Source: Deltaproteobacteria bacterium Ga0077539 (lineage in GTDB: Bacteria > Myxococcota_A > Polyangia > Polyangiales > Ga0077539). Taken from it: DNA of 32,628 bases. Positions 9,201 through 17,300 of the stretch are shown piece after piece. The translations under genes were made by a program, and so were the position numbers. Location of the stretch: contig LNEO01000293.1 in assembly GCA_001465015.1 (NCBI GenBank), forward strand, positions 1 through 32,628. The letters are read 5' to 3'. How positions within the stretch are numbered: position 1 is the first letter of the stretch; each line of letters opens with the position of its first letter. The notes under the pieces were generated by a model. That model saw nothing but the letters and a program-made list of their open reading frames with translations, did not search any database and had not been told where the DNA came from.

Positions 9201-9366
9201 CCGACCAGGCCGCGGCGCTTGTTGCGGACGCGTCGCGGGCTTCGCTCTCGCGATCGAGCAGCGATCGGGCCCCGCGCGGATCGGTCACCGCGCCGCGCGT
9301 CGCGCCGTTGCCCGCTGCGCACGAGAGCGCAGCGCACGTCGCGACAGAGAGCGCCGCGCGCGCCAT
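6274..9366 (-). CDS. Giant Asp-box beta-propeller lipoprotein A
   Basis: This exported protein of about 1030 residues is the first gene of the operon. The ATG at 9366 begins a short hydrophobic signal ending in AALSC, an imperfect lipobox with Ala at -3 (Cys16). In-frame starts at 9456 and 9576 would bury the signal and are less likely. Asp-box-like blades include LETTDGGRSFRR (near 8700-8745) and WESSDRGERWTP (near 7665-7700). Matching blocks in the downstream paralogue show common descent: AWLFVTEDGA versus SWLFVSRDGA, GPLERL versus APLERV, SPGRLYRSIDGGERW versus APGRVLETTDGGRSF, and a C-terminal VIERC block. Its end overlaps the next gene by ATGA. The propeller fold fits a periplasmic or surface binding or sensing role; no enzyme motif was seen. 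Confidence 0.8.
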   Translation of the reverse strand: MARAALSVATCAALSCAAGNGATRGAVTDPRGARSLLDRESEARDASATSAAAWSVIAVSLVDTSSVARWIDGADGVDRWVFGGLRAKADNGELSIVGEPVRAPIAAAAPLEPGRTDTAWLFVTEDGAAWVSRSFDGPLERLARESAMRLQPIAPRSFGALALFGRDRTLFFADKDGLRRAPEVLEEPVISAAFADAERGFVLEAPGRVLETTDGGRSFRRRRLARTPSNEDAALSMEIGGASLVVRTAQGWLELGPDASRPAQVRQAPLVSARSSRTVASAAFARAALFEPSRGRALALSLGATLLRDGTLALVDANTAEIVLVPADRGASRVEAPCDHPALHPFGDRVIVECLPDDTSDDPRARYFVSSARGFEPLGRAATRALAAIDPSRVHIASDGSGVVIDGGCDELESAHPRGHRPSPSLDEPTQWCVLDGHHSPRTREVEGGGHVIAIAAGRVLFRRDRSIDERASLEPLLVTELSRDSSVELPASLASSDATLAPDGAIVATVLRGAQRRFVRLEPGRSPVINALPVGAERIVVVDASRVIAVGYAPLRLWESSDRGERWTPVSPGIDGVSSAPDELDRRARERRARWLGAAASAATACGPVACDLGDGLVFARRSWLAAPPLRAATAVSDEDTQQRSPRPTSEPRAQMRPPEQVWFCGAAPSRDPRAAFFGRPRSSAAPRAQASSDVFGSPGSRGWLTLDVDGARARARWTALDGERVLGGASTFTQLSPLASSIATAPTAPVAVNPPPPIVRLRLATRSFAVIERCAANVTLGASDAPCELAFARDRQPIRALGVVGDWLSGERWTGRLHAVEALDDGGFAAWITRPEPTVDTDSVEHAEGADAVLVFDARGQLTGSRVYAWAPWQWPLRGLAWDGREAGIAAVDPRGALRFFSVSAQRDGRELGARFGPESGPCAAAQPPRPSHPWIVTSERGWTPFVYARGRAAPIELGARARWSLSSEVACFEELRVDPVDDRPSALQRALDAALVVRPALGRDGVATLEATFVAGRATVRDRCSPR

Positions 9367-9611
9367 CGCGCTCGCGCGGCGTCGAACGAGATCGCCACGA
9401 GCAGCGCGATCCAGTCGAGCCCGAGCGGCGAGGTGATCGCGCGGTGCATCGAGCATCGCGAGAAATACAGCAGCTTCGCCGCCGTCTGGCGACTCGCTCG
9501 AACCACCTACCGTCGATCTTGCACGATGCGTGCCCGTGTCGGGGCGGGTAGGGCGGGTGTTTTCGAGAAATTCCACGCGGTCGGAGCGGGCGACAGGTCT
9601 CTTCGAGTGTC

Positions 9612-9646
9612 CCCCCGGGTATCGCTACGAGAGTACCCCCGGGTAT
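9612..9646. repeat. Paired CCCCCGGGTAT direct repeats
   Basis: The 11-base unit CCCCCGGGTAT occurs at 9612-9622 and again at 9636-9646, 24 bases apart. The second copy lies in TACCCCCGGGTA, itself a near-palindrome with two central bases. The arrangement looks like tandem operator sites for a dimeric regulator near the start of the minus-strand operon. Confidence 0.5.
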
Positions 9647-9872
9647 TCATCGAACACCACTGCGTGATGATCATCGGGACGAAGTTGGGCACCAACGCTG
9701 ACTCGCGCGATGGATCGATCGAACAACACCACACACAAGAATCAATCACGAAGCGCTAAACCATCCGCATAGAGACGCTAGCTCGATGACTCTACCCGTC
9801 TTGCTAGAATCGATGCCAGTCGTTGATCATTCTGATGCGTACTATTGATACGATGAATTCACTCTATGATAT

Positions 9873-9882
9873 GGTCCTATAC
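9873..9882 (-). promoter_or_regulatory. Partial second copy of the 9913-9931 operator
   Basis: On the minus strand this reads GTATAGGACC, identical to ten bases of the downstream palindrome, and is followed by ATAT, so it is an incomplete second site. The spacing of about 42 bases between sites would allow two dimers to cooperate. Confidence 0.45.
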
Positions 9883-9912
9883 AGTGCCTTTGATCAGCAT
9901 CGATTACCTGGA

Positions 9913-9931
9913 GGGTATAGGACCTATACCC
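9913..9931. promoter_or_regulatory. Perfect 19-bp palindrome, likely operator
   Basis: GGGTATAGGACCTATACCC has nine-base arms around a single central A. It lies 76 bases before the ATG of the histone-like gene, where a repressor or activator of that gene would bind. The regulator is unknown; no transcription-factor gene lies in the window. Confidence 0.55.
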
Positions 9932-9994
9932 CGTGGATCACGATGAAAATATCTCTTAAAAACAACTGGTTCACAGGTCATAGTCAACGAAACT

Positions 9995-9999
9995 AGAGG
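9995..9999 (+). promoter_or_regulatory. Ribosome-binding site of the histone-like gene
   Basis: AGAGG lies seven bases before the ATG at 10007 and supports that start. It adjoins the second AGGTCAT repeat (9997-10003), so a protein bound there would also mask translation initiation in the mRNA or block the DNA nearby. Confidence 0.5.
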
Positions 10000-10006
10000 T
10001 CATTCG

Positions 10007-10594
10007 ATGGCGACGAACAAGAAGAGCAGTCGACGGGCAACTCAGTCCAAGGTGACTTCTTCGCGCACCAAGCGAAGCACCGCGAAGAGTCGTACGCCCG
10101 CCAAGAAGAAGACCGGCGCGAAGCGTGCGTCTGCGCCGTCGTCTGGCGCTCGATCGAAAGAGAAGCGCACCGTCGTGCCGCCATCGCTCACCACGGCCGC
10201 TCGTCGAAAGCTGCTCAAGCCGAAGGATCAGTTCGTCGAGGTCGTCGAGAAGACGGCGCGAGCGCTGAGGGCTCGCAGAGAGATGAAGGTTCCCAACGTG
10301 ACGGCGGCGAAGCTCGAGTCGCTCACGGCCAAGGCTGTACGCGCTGCGAAGCGAGAGGCCATCATGCGAGAGCAGTTCGAGAAGAAGATCCGACCGCTCT
10401 CGGACGGAAGGCTCCTCGCCGAAGACGCCGCGTACCGCGCCCTGCTCGACGTGTACGCAGCGGTGAAGCTGTACACTCGCTCGAGCCCCGCGATCGGTGA
10501 GGAGTTCGCGTTTCTCACCGAGCACCTGACGTTTTCGCGCGAGCGACCCGAACCTGCGCCGGCGCCCGCCCCCGAACCGACCCCACAGCCGTGA
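10007..10594 (+). CDS. Histone H1-tail-like basic DNA-binding protein
   Basis: The 195-residue protein starts with a strongly basic, low-complexity tail (residues 1-57) rich in Lys, Arg, Ser, Thr, Ala and Pro, with KKK, SRR and TAKSRTPAKKK runs, as in bacterial and eukaryotic H1-type tails. Residues about 58-180 look like a compact helical domain with alternating charged and Leu/Ala positions (for example FVEVVEKTARALRARREMK). The end is a Pro/Ala/Glu tail (PEPAPAPAPEPTPQP). A nucleoid-binding or condensing role is inferred from the tail; the helical domain was not recognised. The gene has its own regulatory region with a palindrome and overlaps the next gene by four bases (GTGA). Confidence 0.65.
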   Translation: MATNKKSSRRATQSKVTSSRTKRSTAKSRTPAKKKTGAKRASAPSSGARSKEKRTVVPPSLTTAARRKLLKPKDQFVEVVEKTARALRARREMKVPNVTAAKLESLTAKAVRAAKREAIMREQFEKKIRPLSDGRLLAEDAAYRALLDVYAAVKLYTRSSPAIGEEFAFLTEHLTFSRERPEPAPAPAPEPTPQP

Positions 10595-11055
10595 CGACCG
10601 AACGCACGGGCGAGCTCTGGCGGGTCTTCGTGGCGACCGAGCGCGACGCGCCCGAGCCCGCGACGGTCCGAACGATGGGCGCCTCGCTGTTCAACCTCGC
10701 GGTCGAGCGCGCCAGCGTCACAGTCGACGGCGCGTTCGTCGTCACCGTGCTCGACGGGCAGACGCTCTGCACCGTGAACGGGCTCAGCGTCGCCAAGGCG
10801 AGCGCCCACGAAGACTGGTCCGCCGCGGACTCAGCGCTCGCCGCGATGGGCGGCGCAGGAATGGACGTCCTCGTCGCGCGCGCCACCCGCGTATGGAGGC
10901 TCTCGTGCGAGCGCGAAGACCGCCTCGGGCGACGGGCGGCTGCGATCGTCGCCGGCGTGCTCGCGCAGTGCGAGCTCGGTCCCGCGTTGCTGCCCGATGG
11001 CTCGAAGCTCGTCGGCATCCGAGGCGTGCGTCAGTGGCTCGACCGGCTCGCTTGA
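10591..11055 (+). CDS. Unknown protein coupled to the histone-like gene
   Basis: The gene encodes 154 residues from a GTG start that overlaps the preceding TGA, so translation is probably coupled. The first half alternates hydrophobic and polar residues as a beta-rich fold would (LWRVFVATE, ASVTVDGAFVVTVLDG). The second half is helical and Ala/Arg-rich and ends in GVRQWLDRLA. There is no signal peptide, membrane segment or known catalytic motif. The close link suggests it works with or regulates the basic protein. Codon use matches its neighbours. Confidence 0.65.
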   Translation: MTTERTGELWRVFVATERDAPEPATVRTMGASLFNLAVERASVTVDGAFVVTVLDGQTLCTVNGLSVAKASAHEDWSAADSALAAMGGAGMDVLVARATRVWRLSCEREDRLGRRAAAIVAGVLAQCELGPALLPDGSKLVGIRGVRQWLDRLA

Positions 11056-11111
11056 GCGCGCCCGTCGATTCGTTCGTGTGTGATTCCCCCCCCTTGGGAC
11101 TACGTCGGCGC

Positions 11112-11126
11112 GCCGGGAGCCCCGGC
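11112..11126. terminator. GC hairpin between convergent genes
   Basis: GCCGGG (11112-11117) pairs perfectly with CCCGGC (11121-11126) around a three-base loop. It sits between the stop of the plus-strand unknown gene and the stop of the minus-strand PPC lipoprotein. There is no T-tract on either side, so it is only a plausible bidirectional transcription stop. Confidence 0.35.
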
Positions 11127-11143
11127 TCGCTCGCGCGCGCGGT

Positions 11144-14100
11144 TCAGCGCGGGATGAAGCGGAGCATGCTCGGCGAAGCCGCCGTTCCGCCGCCGACCGA
11201 ACGGGCCATTCCGCCCATCATGCCGGTGTCCGTGCCGTCGATCAGGTACGTCTGCCCGCGGGTGCGCTGAATGTTCTGCAGGCCGATCGTGGCCTCGCTT
11301 CCCGTGTGGCGCGTGGCCGTCATGCTGGTCGAGGTCATCGAGCAGTAGTGGTACTCGACGAAGCCCGAGCCCTCGACGAGCTTGAGCTGAAAGCGCAGCG
11401 TCTCCGTGGTGCTGCCGAGGAACTTCAGGGAGTTCCACTCGATCACGAAGCGGCGCGACGGCGCGACGCCGATCGTGGCGAAGCGGACGACCGCCATCGG
11501 GCGCTCGGTCGTGTCGACCTCTTGATCGTCCCAGAACACAGCGAGCGATCCCGCCGGCGCGCTCGCCGAGGGGAGCGCGGTGTTGGAGAACGACGACGAA
11601 GGCGTCCCCATCGCGCTCGTGTAGAGCTGCGCGAGGCCGTTGGTGTTGGCGCTGAAGTGCGTGACGCGGTTCATCGCGTCGCCGAAGTACGGGAAGGTGA
11701 AGCCCATCGGCAGCGCCGTGACGGGCGAGGTCGCGTCGTCACCAGTGATCATGAGCGACGTCGCGCCCATGGACAGGTCCTCGCAGGTCGCAGCGGCGAT
11801 CGGCGTGACGGTGTATGCAGGCGTCGCGTCGGCGAACGCCAGGTCGAGGTCGAACGCTCCGCGCGTCATGCCATCATCCGAGCCGAGCTCGACGATGAAC
11901 GAGCGCGGGGCGGCGTCCATGTTGGTCCAGGAGACGGACTCGTCTTCTCCCTGAAAGCCGATGTTGGCCGAAGCCACGCAGGTGTTGGTCGGGCAGTCCG
12001 CGCGAACGCGAAGCACCGGGTCGGCGTTGTCCGAGAACGTGCGCGCCGTGAGCGTCGCGCGCGACATCGCGGGGACGGTCACTGAGTAGTAGAGCACTGG
12101 GCCCGTCGAGCCCGAGAGGCACATCGCGCTCGAGAGCGTGGTCGAGCCCGACTGCAGCTGCGACAACGTCGCGCCCGCGGTCAGCGCGCGCGCCGTCGCG
12201 CAGGTCGTGTTGGTGGGGGCCGCGGCCAGGAGCTGCGCGTCTACCGTGAACGAGCCTTGATCGCGGTCCGTGGTCGAGCCGACGGCGAAGTTCACCGTCT
12301 GATCGGCCATCGTGGTGTTGACGTACATCAACGTCTCGGGCGCGCCTGCGCCGGCGTTGTTGACGAAGTCCGAGCACGTCGTCGGCATGCATCCGGTAAA
12401 CGTGCGGATCGACGGGTTGAACGTCATCGAGCTCGGCGTGACCGTGAAGCGCGCGGCGCGGCCGGCAGGCACGACGGCCGAGTAGTAGACGAGCTGTCCG
12501 CCCGACGTTCCCGTCGCGCACGTGAACGTGCTGCGCTGCTCGGTGGCGCCGACGCTCGTCCCCGCGATGCCCATGGCGGGAAGCGTGAGCATCTGCGCGG
12601 TGGCGCACGTCGCGTTCATCGGGACTGGCGGCAGGGGCGCGGTTGTTCCTGTCAGCGTGAAGGTGCCGCCGTTGACCGTCGTCGAGGATCCGACGGACAC
12701 GAACACGGTGCGCGCGGCCGCCATGCGGTTCTCGAAGAGCACTCGCGTCGGGCTGCCGGCCATCGGCGCCGAGCCGGTCGCCAGGCAGGTCGCCGCGGTC
12801 ATGCAGTCAGAAAACACGCGGACGAACGGCGACCACGCGGGCATGCCCGTGGGCGTCGCGGTGATCGTCGCGAGGCTGTTGGCCGGGATCGTGAGCGAGT
12901 AGAAGAGCTGCGATCCGCTGTTGAACGAGCTGCAGGTGGTCATCGGCACCGCGCCTGCGTTGGTGTTGCCCATGCGGGTCATGCCCGTGAGCACCTCGGC
13001 CGCAGCGCAGTCACCGTTAGCGGCGGGCGTCGGGAGCGTCTCGTTCATCGCGGCGAGCGAGAACGCTCCGCCGTTGCTCGCAGAGGACGAGCCGACGGAC
13101 ACGAGCACCGTGCGAGCCATCGCCGAGCGGTTGTCGAACACCGCGGTCGAGGGCATTCCGCTCGACGTGCTGGCGGTCGCGAGGCAGGTGGCCGCGGTCA
13201 TGCAGTCCGCGAACACGCGGACGAACGGCGCCCACGCGGGCATGCCCGACGGAGTGGCCGTGATGCGCGTTCGCGTGTTGGCCGGGATGGTGAGCGAGTA
13301 GAAGAGCTGCGGCCCGCTGTTGAACGAGCTGCACGTCGTCATCGGCTGCGCTCCGCCGTTGGTGTTGCCCATGCGGGTCATGCCCGTGAGCACCTCGGGC
13401 GCCGCGCAATCGGAGTTGGGCGCGATGGTAAAGGTCTGCAGCGTGAGCGTCACGGCGCCGCCGGTCGCGTCCGCAGCGGCGCCGAACTCGTCGATGACGA
13501 CGAAGTAGTCGCCTGGGTCGAGGACCGTGCGGATGACGGGGTTGAGGCCATCCGTGTCGTCGTTGCAGGCGAGCTCGCCGACCGTCGTCGCGCAGTTGCG
13601 GCGGAGGGCCATCGTGAGGTCGGTGCCGGACACCATGGTCGTGGCGCGAAGGATCACGCCTGTGCGCGCGGTGAGCGAGAGCCGGTAGATGCGCTCGGAG
13701 CCGCCGGTGTTGGAGACGCAGCTGCTCGAGGGGCTCATCCCGCCGGTGCCCATGGGGTTGAGCATGGTGTTGACGGTGGTGGTCATCCCAGCCGCGGGGA
13801 GCATGAGCGTGCCATCCACGGTGAGGCCACAGCCCGGAGCGGCGTCGAGGCCCGTGTCCGTGCGGACGTCCACGGGGACACCGGAGTCGGCGCGCGCGTC
13901 CACGCCGGTGTCTGGCGGCGATGGGACGTCCATCGGAGCCGGCGTGTCCATCGGATCGGGGACGTCGGTGGGGGTGGGGACGTCCGTGGGAGTGGGGACG
14001 TCGTCGGGCGGGTTGGGGACGTCGTTGGGCGGATTGGGGCGATCCGCCGTGGTGACGTCGTTGGGACGCGTGTCAGCGACACTCGTGTCCGTGGCGACGT

Positions 14101-14185
14101 CGGGATTGGGCAGTGGAGTGGGGCTACACGCGGCGACGCTGAGCGCGGCCATCATCGTGAGCCATCCGCGGCTAGGCATTCTCAT
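11144..14185 (-). CDS. Secreted lipoprotein with five PPC-like domains and a nidogen-like C-terminus
   Basis: This 1013-residue exported protein has a lipoprotein signal ending at Cys20 (LSVAAC). Residues about 21-115 form a flexible Asp/Pro/Thr linker with PTPTDVP-type repeats, which would hold the rest off the membrane. Five PPC-like beta domains of about 135 residues follow, starting near residues 116, 255, 390, 522 and 657. Each has a Cys pair and a core of the type LFYSLTIPAN...ITATP...PFVRVF. Domains 2 and 3 are almost identical in parts. The C-terminal part (about 800-1013) resembles nidogen-like beta modules (FPYFGDAMN, NTNGLAQLY, LAVFWDDQ, ATIGLQNI). No protease domain is present, although PPC domains usually accompany secreted enzymes. 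An AGAGG lies about 14 bases before the ATG. It is paralogous to the next upstream gene. Confidence 0.8.
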   Translation of the reverse strand: MRMPSRGWLTMMAALSVAACSPTPLPNPDVATDTSVADTRPNDVTTADRPNPPNDVPNPPDDVPTPTDVPTPTDVPDPMDTPAPMDVPSPPDTGVDARADSGVPVDVRTDTGLDAAPGCGLTVDGTLMLPAAGMTTTVNTMLNPMGTGGMSPSSSCVSNTGGSERIYRLSLTARTGVILRATTMVSGTDLTMALRRNCATTVGELACNDDTDGLNPVIRTVLDPGDYFVVIDEFGAAADATGGAVTLTLQTFTIAPNSDCAAPEVLTGMTRMGNTNGGAQPMTTCSSFNSGPQLFYSLTIPANTRTRITATPSGMPAWAPFVRVFADCMTAATCLATASTSSGMPSTAVFDNRSAMARTVLVSVGSSSASNGGAFSLAAMNETLPTPAANGDCAAAEVLTGMTRMGNTNAGAVPMTTCSSFNSGSQLFYSLTIPANSLATITATPTGMPAWSPFVRVFSDCMTAATCLATGSAPMAGSPTRVLFENRMAAARTVFVSVGSSTTVNGGTFTLTGTTAPLPPVPMNATCATAQMLTLPAMGIAGTSVGATEQRSTFTCATGTSGGQLVYYSAVVPAGRAARFTVTPSSMTFNPSIRTFTGCMPTTCSDFVNNAGAGAPETLMYVNTTMADQTVNFAVGSTTDRDQGSFTVDAQLLAAAPTNTTCATARALTAGATLSQLQSGSTTLSSAMCLSGSTGPVLYYSVTVPAMSRATLTARTFSDNADPVLRVRADCPTNTCVASANIGFQGEDESVSWTNMDAAPRSFIVELGSDDGMTRGAFDLDLAFADATPAYTVTPIAAATCEDLSMGATSLMITGDDATSPVTALPMGFTFPYFGDAMNRVTHFSANTNGLAQLYTSAMGTPSSSFSNTALPSASAPAGSLAVFWDDQEVDTTERPMAVVRFATIGVAPSRRFVIEWNSLKFLGSTTETLRFQLKLVEGSGFVEYHYCSMTSTSMTATRHTGSEATIGLQNIQRTRGQTYLIDGTDTGMMGGMARSVGGGTAASPSMLRFIPR
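12790..13430. repeat. About 405-bp tandem duplication inside the lipoprotein gene
   Basis: PPC-like domains 2 and 3 of the 11144-14185 gene are a recent internal duplication with a period of about 405 bases. Encoded segments such as MTTCSSFNSG, QLFYSLTIPAN and DCMTAATCLAT are the same in both copies, and the DNA is near-identical over several stretches. Confidence 0.6.
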
Positions 14186-14377
14186 GATCGATTGAAATTC
14201 CTCTCACAAAATGAACAGAGATAGGCGTTCGTGACGACCGGGTGACCGGCCCGAAACGGGCGCATGATGCCCCGTTGCGCTGCCTGTGCAAGTGGCAGCC
14301 AACCCTCCCAGTCATTCACGCCGCGCGTCGATTCGAGCGCGCGGCGGCCGGTCCCCCATCGTCCCGACTTCGGTGTC
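14186..14377. other. Intergenic region between the two PPC lipoprotein genes
   Basis: It must contain the end of the upstream lipoprotein transcript and the start region of the downstream one. A GCCCG-aaa-CGGGC hairpin lies at 14249-14261, about 117 bases beyond the upstream stop and without a T-tract. The 50 bases next to the downstream ATG are AT-richer. No small gene was recognised. Confidence 0.4.
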
Positions 14378-17300
14378 TCAGCGCGGAACGAACAGGTAGC
14401 GCGTCCCGGCTGTGGCTGCGGTTGCGTCTTCGTGTGCGACGCCGAGGCTGCGCGACGACGACAAGTTTTGCAGCCCGATCGTCGCGCTCCCGCCGGTGGC
14501 CCGAGTGGAGCCCGAGGCAGAGCAGTAATGGAACTCGATCAGGTTCGAGCCTTCGAGGAGCTTGATCTGGAAGCGCATTCGATCCGTGCTCGCGGGGTGC
14601 GGGCCCACGTTGAACCACTCGAGCACGAAGCGCCGGGATCCCATGACGCCGAGCGTCGCGTGCCTGAACACGGCGGGCGGGTCGACTCGAAGATCGTCCC
14701 ACAGGATGGCCATCATTCCGGGCTCGCCAGCGGGCGTGGTCAAGCTGCTGTTGCTGAGCGAGTCCGATGGGAACCCGCTCGCGTCACGGAAGAGCTGGGC
14801 GAAGCCGTTTGTCGTCGCGCCCCAGTGCGTCACCGCGTCTCCAAAGTAGGTGAAGGGAAAGGGGAGCGGCTCGGGTCGAGGCATCGCGACGTCGTCGCCG
14901 GTCAGCGACGGAACGACAGTGCCCGCCGTGAGGTCGTCGCACACCGCGCCCATCGTGCGCGTGACCATGTACGGATCCGGCGGAAAATCCAGGGCGATCG
15001 AGAACGCGCCGGTCTCGTTGGTGGCCGTTCCGCCGATGGCGATCGTGTACATCTGCGCCGTCGCGCCGCTGTTGCGCCAGGTGGCCTCTTCGATCAGTCC
15101 CGCCGCGGCGGCGCCCTGATACGCAGTGCAGGTCGTGGGCGAGCACGTTTGAAACACGCGGATCGTCGGGTTGAACGTGCCCGTCGGCGTCACTCGAACG
15201 CGCGCCGTCGTCCCAGCGGGAACGGTCGCCGTGTAATACAGCAGCGGGCTTCCGGTCGCGGTCGTCGCGCAGGAGAACGTCGTGCGTCGCTCGATCGCGG
15301 CGCCCGTGTCTTGCATCGTGATCGGCGTGCCTGGAGCGATCACCGTCGCGGTCCCGCACGTCGCGTTGGTGGGCACCGTGACGAATCGCACGGACACGTC
15401 GGTCACGCCTGCCGTCGTCGGAGTGCGGCTGCCGAGCGTCACGATGTAATCGCGCGCAGCCATCGTCGGGTTGGTGATGATGACCTGTTCGTCTGTTCCG
15501 CCGAAGCCGCTGTTCGAGCTGGCGAGGCAGCCCATGGACGCGCAGGTGTCGGTCAAGCGAAGCACAGGGTCCACCGAGGTCGAGAGCGGCGTGGCCGTCA
15601 CGATCGCGGTCTGCCCCGCAGGGACGCTGAGCGAGTAGTAGAGCACGTTGCCCGTCGCCGTCGGCTCGCAGGTCGAGATCGTGTTGGGCATCGTCGCGCC
15701 CGCCTGGTTTTGCACCAGCGCCGGAAGCATCGGCGAGAGCGGCCTCGGCGTCGCGCACGAGGTGTTGGTCGGCATCGCCGAGGTGAGGTTGAACGAGACG
15801 TCGAACTGCCCGGTCTCGCCAGTACCCGCGCCGCCGACAGCGACGAGATAGGTCTGATCCATCGCGGCGGTGTTGGAGATCGCCTGGACCTCCGCGGCCC
15901 CTGCGGCGAACGAGTTGCGGTAGTTCACGCAAGACGTGGACGTGCAGGTCGCCATCACGCGGATGGTCGGATCGAACATCCCGCGCGGCGTCACGCGAAA
16001 CACTCCCGCGCGGCTGGCGGGGATCGTGACCTGGTAATAGAGCAGCGGCCCGCCGGAGGGCGAGCTCAGCGAGCAGAACGTCGCGCGCCTTTCGAGCGCC
16101 GTGCCCGAGTCCTGCATCATGACGCTGTCGCCGTTGGAGAGCACCCGCGGCATCGAGCAGTTGGCGTTGGGCGCGAGGGTCGTGAAGCGCACGGTGAGGT
16201 CGAAGACGCCTGCCGACGTTGGCGTGCGGCTTCCGAGCGTCACGATGTAATCCCGAGCTGCGCCCGAGCCGTTGGTGACGAAGACCTCTTCTTGCCCGCC
16301 GCCGAAGCCGACGTTGGCGCTCGCGAGGCACCCGATCGACGCGCAGGTGTCGGTCACGCGAAGCACCGCGTCCGCGCTGGTCGAGTACGGCGTCGCGCGG
16401 AGGATCGCGGTCTGTCCGGCGGGGATGTTGACCGAGTAGTAGAGGACGTTTCCTGTCGCAGTTGGCTCGCAGGTGGTCAGCGTGTTGGGAGAGCTCGCGC
16501 TGCTCTGATCCTGAGCGAGCGCTGGTGTGGTCGGGGTCAACGCTCGCGGAGACGCGCAGGCGGTGTTCGTCGGCATCGCTGGCAGCAGCCGTGCATCGAG
16601 GTCGAAGCGTCCCGTCGCGCCGATGCTCACGCTGCCGACGGCGATGATCACTTCTTGATCCATCGCGGTCGCGTTGCGGTAGCTCGCCTGCTCGACGACG
16701 CCCGCTGAAAACGAGTTGCGGTACGTGCCGCAGGTGGTGGGCGAGCACCCGGCGAACAGTCGAATCGAGGGGTCGAACGTCGCTTCGGGCGTGACCGTCG
16801 CGGTCATCGTGCGACCGGCGGGGACGTTCATGCGGTAGTATCCGAGCGTCCCGCCGGAGCCTCCGAGGGTCTGGCAGTTGAAAGTCGTGCGGGTCTCGAA
16901 CGTGCCGACCGTGCTCTCTCCGGTGAGCATCGAGACGGGGCCCACCATGGGGGCGCTCGCGCACACTGCGTTCATGGGGACGGGCGGCAGCATCATGAGC
17001 GTGTCCGTCAGCGTGAACGCGCCGCCCGTGCCGAGCTCGAACGAGCCCATCGACACGATGAACGTGCGCGCGACGGCGCTGCGGTTCTCGACGGTCGTGC
17101 TCGCGGGTATGCCGTCCGAGAGACCTGCGGCGACTGCGCTACACGTCGTGGTCATGCAGTCGTCGCGAACACGCAGATAGGGACGCCACGGGGGCGCGCC
17201 GAGCGGCGTTCCGGTGATGGTCGAGCGGGTGTTGGGCGGCAGGGTGTACGAGAAGAACACCTCGGGGCCCGTGGCGGTGGTGGGGTTGCACGAGCGATCG

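Larger units (their letters stand above)
9367..10006. promoter_or_regulatory. AT-richer divergent regulatory region
   Basis: This 640-base region separates the minus-strand lipoprotein operon from the plus-strand histone-like gene, and from about 9640 onward it is visibly AT-richer than its surroundings. It holds paired CCCCCGGGTAT repeats (9612-9622, 9636-9646), a perfect palindrome (9913-9931), a partial copy of it (9873-9882) and a direct repeat AGGTCAT (9975-9981, 9997-10003). No credible gene was seen. I could not identify convincing -35/-10 pairs. Confidence 0.6.
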
